Source of the DNA: Sphingobium yanoikuyae
Lineage (GTDB): Bacteria > Pseudomonadota > Alphaproteobacteria > Sphingomonadales > Sphingomonadaceae
NCBI RefSeq assembly: GCF_034424525.1
Contig: NZ_CP139979.1
Location: forward strand, 4,983,501-5,047,500
Reading direction: 5' to 3'
DNA length: 64,000 nt
Positions 62,451 to 64,000 of the stretch are shown here, in pieces (positions within the stretch are counted from its first letter, which is position 1; every line of letters starts with the position of its first letter). A model generated the notes under the pieces. The model was not told where the DNA came from. It saw only the letters and a program-made list of their open reading frames with translations, and made no database searches. The position numbers and the translations under genes were made by a program.

Positions 62451-62681
62451 TCAGGTATCGTCGTTTTCGATGCTGGTCCAGGCGGTGTCGAATGCGGTGC
62501 CGTTCATCAGCAGGACCGATGCGGGATAGCCGCCTGCCGCCGCCTTCTTCGCCGTTTCGGTGGCGCTGTCGATGGCCGCCTGCTGCGTCGCAAAGGGGCC
62601 GTAATAGCTGTTGTTGAGGTTGATCTTCCACGCGCCGTCATGCGGGACGATGATGTAGCGGGCGTGGGGCAGGTCGGTCAT
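62451..62681 (-). CDS. DUF2188 domain protein
   Basis: 76 residues from ATG 62681 (GGAGACC upstream); the longer frame overlaps ruvC and is not real coding. The DUF2188 pattern is present: a WKINLNNSYYGPFATQQAAI strand/turn, then AKKAAAGGYPASVLLMN, and a short C-terminal strand. Small cytoplasmic protein, function unknown. It lies 25 bases downstream of ruvC on the same strand, so may be in that operon. Confidence 0.8.
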   Translation of the reverse strand: MTDLPHARYIIVPHDGAWKINLNNSYYGPFATQQAAIDSATETAKKAAAGGYPASVLLMNGTAFDTAWTSIENDDT

Positions 62682-62706
62682 GGTCGCGATGGTCTCCGAT
62701 GGCAGG

Positions 62707-63198
62707 TCAGCGCGCGGGCATCCGCCGGGCGCTCGCCAGATGATGGGCATGGGTGATCGCCACCGCAAGGGCATCGGCCGCGTCGGAGCCGACGATCTTG
62801 GCGCCGGGCAGCAGCCGCTGGACCATGGCATGGACCTGGTCCTTCGACGCGTTGCCGACGCCGACGACCGATTTCTTGACGAGGCGGGCGGCATATTCAC
62901 CCACTTCCATGCCGGAACGCGCGGCATTCAGCAGGATGACGCCGCGCGCCTGGCCCAGCTTCAGCGTCGATTGCGGATTGACGTTGACGAACACCTCCTC
63001 GACCGCAGCACCATCGGGCCGATGTTCGAGGATCAGGTCGGTCAGCGCCAGATCGAGGGCCATCAGCCGCGTCGCCAGCGACATCGCGCTGTCGGTCTTG
63101 ATCTGGCCGTTGCCGACATGGGTCAGGCGATTGCCATCGGCGGCGATCAGGCCCCAGCCGGTGGTGCCGAGGCCGGGGTCGAGGCCAAGTATGATCAT
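62707..63198 (-). CDS. ruvC: Holliday-junction resolvase
   Basis: 163 residues from ATG 63198, which gives the family start [15 protein letters not shown] with catalytic Asp; the ATG at 63225 adds nine residues. The other acidic active-site residues are seen in [11 protein letters not shown] and [15 protein letters not shown]. It cuts Holliday junctions with RuvAB. ruvA and ruvB are not in the window. The yebC gene is upstream on the same strand, a common pairing. Confidence 0.95.
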   Translation of the reverse strand: MIILGLDPGLGTTGWGLIAADGNRLTHVGNGQIKTDSAMSLATRLMALDLALTDLILEHRPDGAAVEEVFVNVNPQSTLKLGQARGVILLNAARSGMEVGEYAARLVKKSVVGVGNASKDQVHAMVQRLLPGAKIVGSDAADALAVAITHAHHLASARRMPAR

Positions 63199-63282
63199 GG
63201 GTGCAGGATCGTCCGCATCGGGCAAGACCGGCGCGCATCGGCGCTGCGCGATCTCGCCCGAAGCGAACGGGAGCCGGGCATC

Positions 63283-64000
63283 TTAGCCCAGCTTCTCCAT
63301 CACGGCGTCGGAGACTTCATAATTGCCCCAGACGGTCTGGACGTCGTCATCATCTTCCAGCGTGTCGACCAGCTTCAGCAGCGTTGCGGCATTGGCTTCG
63401 TCGACTTCCAGCGTGGTCTGCGGCTTCCAGGCGAGCTTGGCGCCCTCTGCCGGACCCAGCTTGGCTTCCAGCGCCTTGGCGACTTCGTGCAGCGCGTCCA
63501 TCGCGGTCCAGATCTCATGCTCGTCTTCGTTCGACGAGACATCGTCCGCACCCGCTTCCAGCGCGGCTTCGAAGACCGCGTCGGCATCGCCGGCGCTGGC
63601 GGGATAGGTGATGAGGCCCAGGCGGTCGAAGCCATGGCTCACCGCGCCCGATGCGCCCAGATTGCCGCCATTCTTGGCAAAGGCGGTGCGGACATTGGTC
63701 GCGGTGCGATTGCGATTGTCGGTCAGTGCCTCGACGATGATGGCGACGCCGCCGGGGCCATAGCCCTCATAGCGGATTTCCTCGTAATTCTCCATGTCGC
63801 CGCCGATCGCCTTGTCGATCGCGCGCTGGATATTGTCCTTGGGCATCGACTGGGCCTTGGCGGCGTTGACCGCCAGGCGCAGGCGTGGGTTCATGTCCGG
63901 ATCGGGCATGCCCATCTTGGCCGCGACGGTGATTTCGCGCGACAGCTTGGAGAACATCGACGAGCGCTTCTTGTCCTGCGCACCCTTGCGATGCATGATG
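63283..64000 (-). CDS. YebC/PmpR-family regulator, first ~10 residues outside the window
   Basis: About 239 residues are visible, from an Ile-Met-His-Arg-Lys-Gly stretch at the edge to the stop at 63283. Family members begin around ten residues earlier, beyond base 64000. Signatures: [47 protein letters not shown] and LTDNRNRT. YebC-like proteins bind DNA as regulators, and recent work links some to translation of difficult peptides. Directly upstream of ruvC, as often seen. Confidence 0.94.
   Translation of the reverse strand, partial: IMHRKGAQDKKRSSMFSKLSREITVAAKMGMPDPDMNPRLRLAVNAAKAQSMPKDNIQRAIDKAIGGDMENYEEIRYEGYGPGGVAIIVEALTDNRNRTATNVRTAFAKNGGNLGASGAVSHGFDRLGLITYPASAGDADAVFEAALEAGADDVSSNEDEHEIWTAMDALHEVAKALEAKLGPAEGAKLAWKPQTTLEVDEANAATLLKLVDTLEDDDDVQTVWGNYEVSDAVMEKLG

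Noticed and set aside
62682..62927. Longer version of the DUF2188 protein
   Set aside because: The extra 82 residues overlap ruvC in another frame and have no family character; ATG 62681 has a ribosome site.
1..64000. CRISPR arrays, tRNA or rRNA genes, integrases, insertion sequences
   Set aside because: No regular repeat-spacer array, cloverleaf, rRNA segment or transposase/integrase motif was noticed. A dedicated scan (tRNAscan-SE, CRISPR finder) would settle small ones.

Overview
The window is GC-rich bacterial DNA, densely packed with genes that often overlap by 1-4 bases at stop/start (ATGA, TGATG). The gene set is what one expects of an alphaproteobacterium of the Sphingomonadaceae, and Sphingobium or Sphingomonas is the best guess. 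The grounds are a SpsB/GumD-type priming glucosyl-phosphate transferase beside a large exopolysaccharide (EPS) locus, a MucR/Ros regulator, an HWE-family histidine kinase, the aerobic CobG-type cobalamin pathway, and a TelA/XpaC-like pair. No tRNA, rRNA, insertion sequence, integrase or CRISPR array was recognised, so this looks like chromosome.

Layout. (1) 1-24.8 kb: EPS locus and its regulators. It starts with a cut-off Wzc-like chain-length protein, a Wza-like export lipoprotein and an O-antigen-ligase-like membrane protein. Next come a PDZ-M48 peptidase, a tiny membrane protein, a divergent LuxI homologue and MucR. Then follow an orphan AT-richer gene, an EAL protein plus hybrid histidine kinase, a phosphatase and an acyltransferase. 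The assembly genes are the priming transferase, GalU, a winged-helix protein, a Wzy-like polymerase, a left-handed-helix acetyltransferase, two glycosyltransferases, a Wzx-like flippase, a UDP-glucuronate 4-epimerase type enzyme, UDP-glucose dehydrogenase and UppP. Together they can make UDP-Glc, UDP-GlcA and probably UDP-GalA, start the repeat on undecaprenyl phosphate, flip it, polymerise it, export it and recycle the carrier. (2) 24.9-33.7 kb: a cobalamin riboswitch and then cobG-H-I-J-L-E-M-B-F, nearly all overlapping. cobK lies on the opposite strand exactly between cobJ and cobL. (3) 33.8-39 kb: TelA/XpaC-like pair, DUF485-ActP acetate symporter, a DUF899 protein and a large palindromic repeat. 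(4) 39-52 kb: S10 peptidase, TypA, small and membrane proteins, a two-component system, a Tat-type intradiol-dioxygenase lipoprotein, MFS and NupC transporters, a DUF1176 protein and a HAD hydrolase. (5) 52-64 kb: a second palindromic repeat and an 11-bp tandem array, ergothioneine genes (egtB-egtD), a GGDEF cyclase, and gluQRS - HIG1-like protein - PduO-type adenosyltransferase. Then come an HNH nuclease, a Crp/Fnr regulator, murA, an HWE kinase with a tail-to-tail response regulator, a DUF2188 protein, ruvC and a cut-off YebC gene.

Most genes are recognisable families. The less explained material is non-coding or architectural: the antisense cobK, twin GGA-loop hairpins at 51251-51310, an 11-bp iterated array at 52375-52462, mutually exclusive pairings at the typA 3' end, and the degenerate LuxI next to a peptidase/membrane-protein pair. 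All family calls are by eye from sequence motifs; no database search was run.
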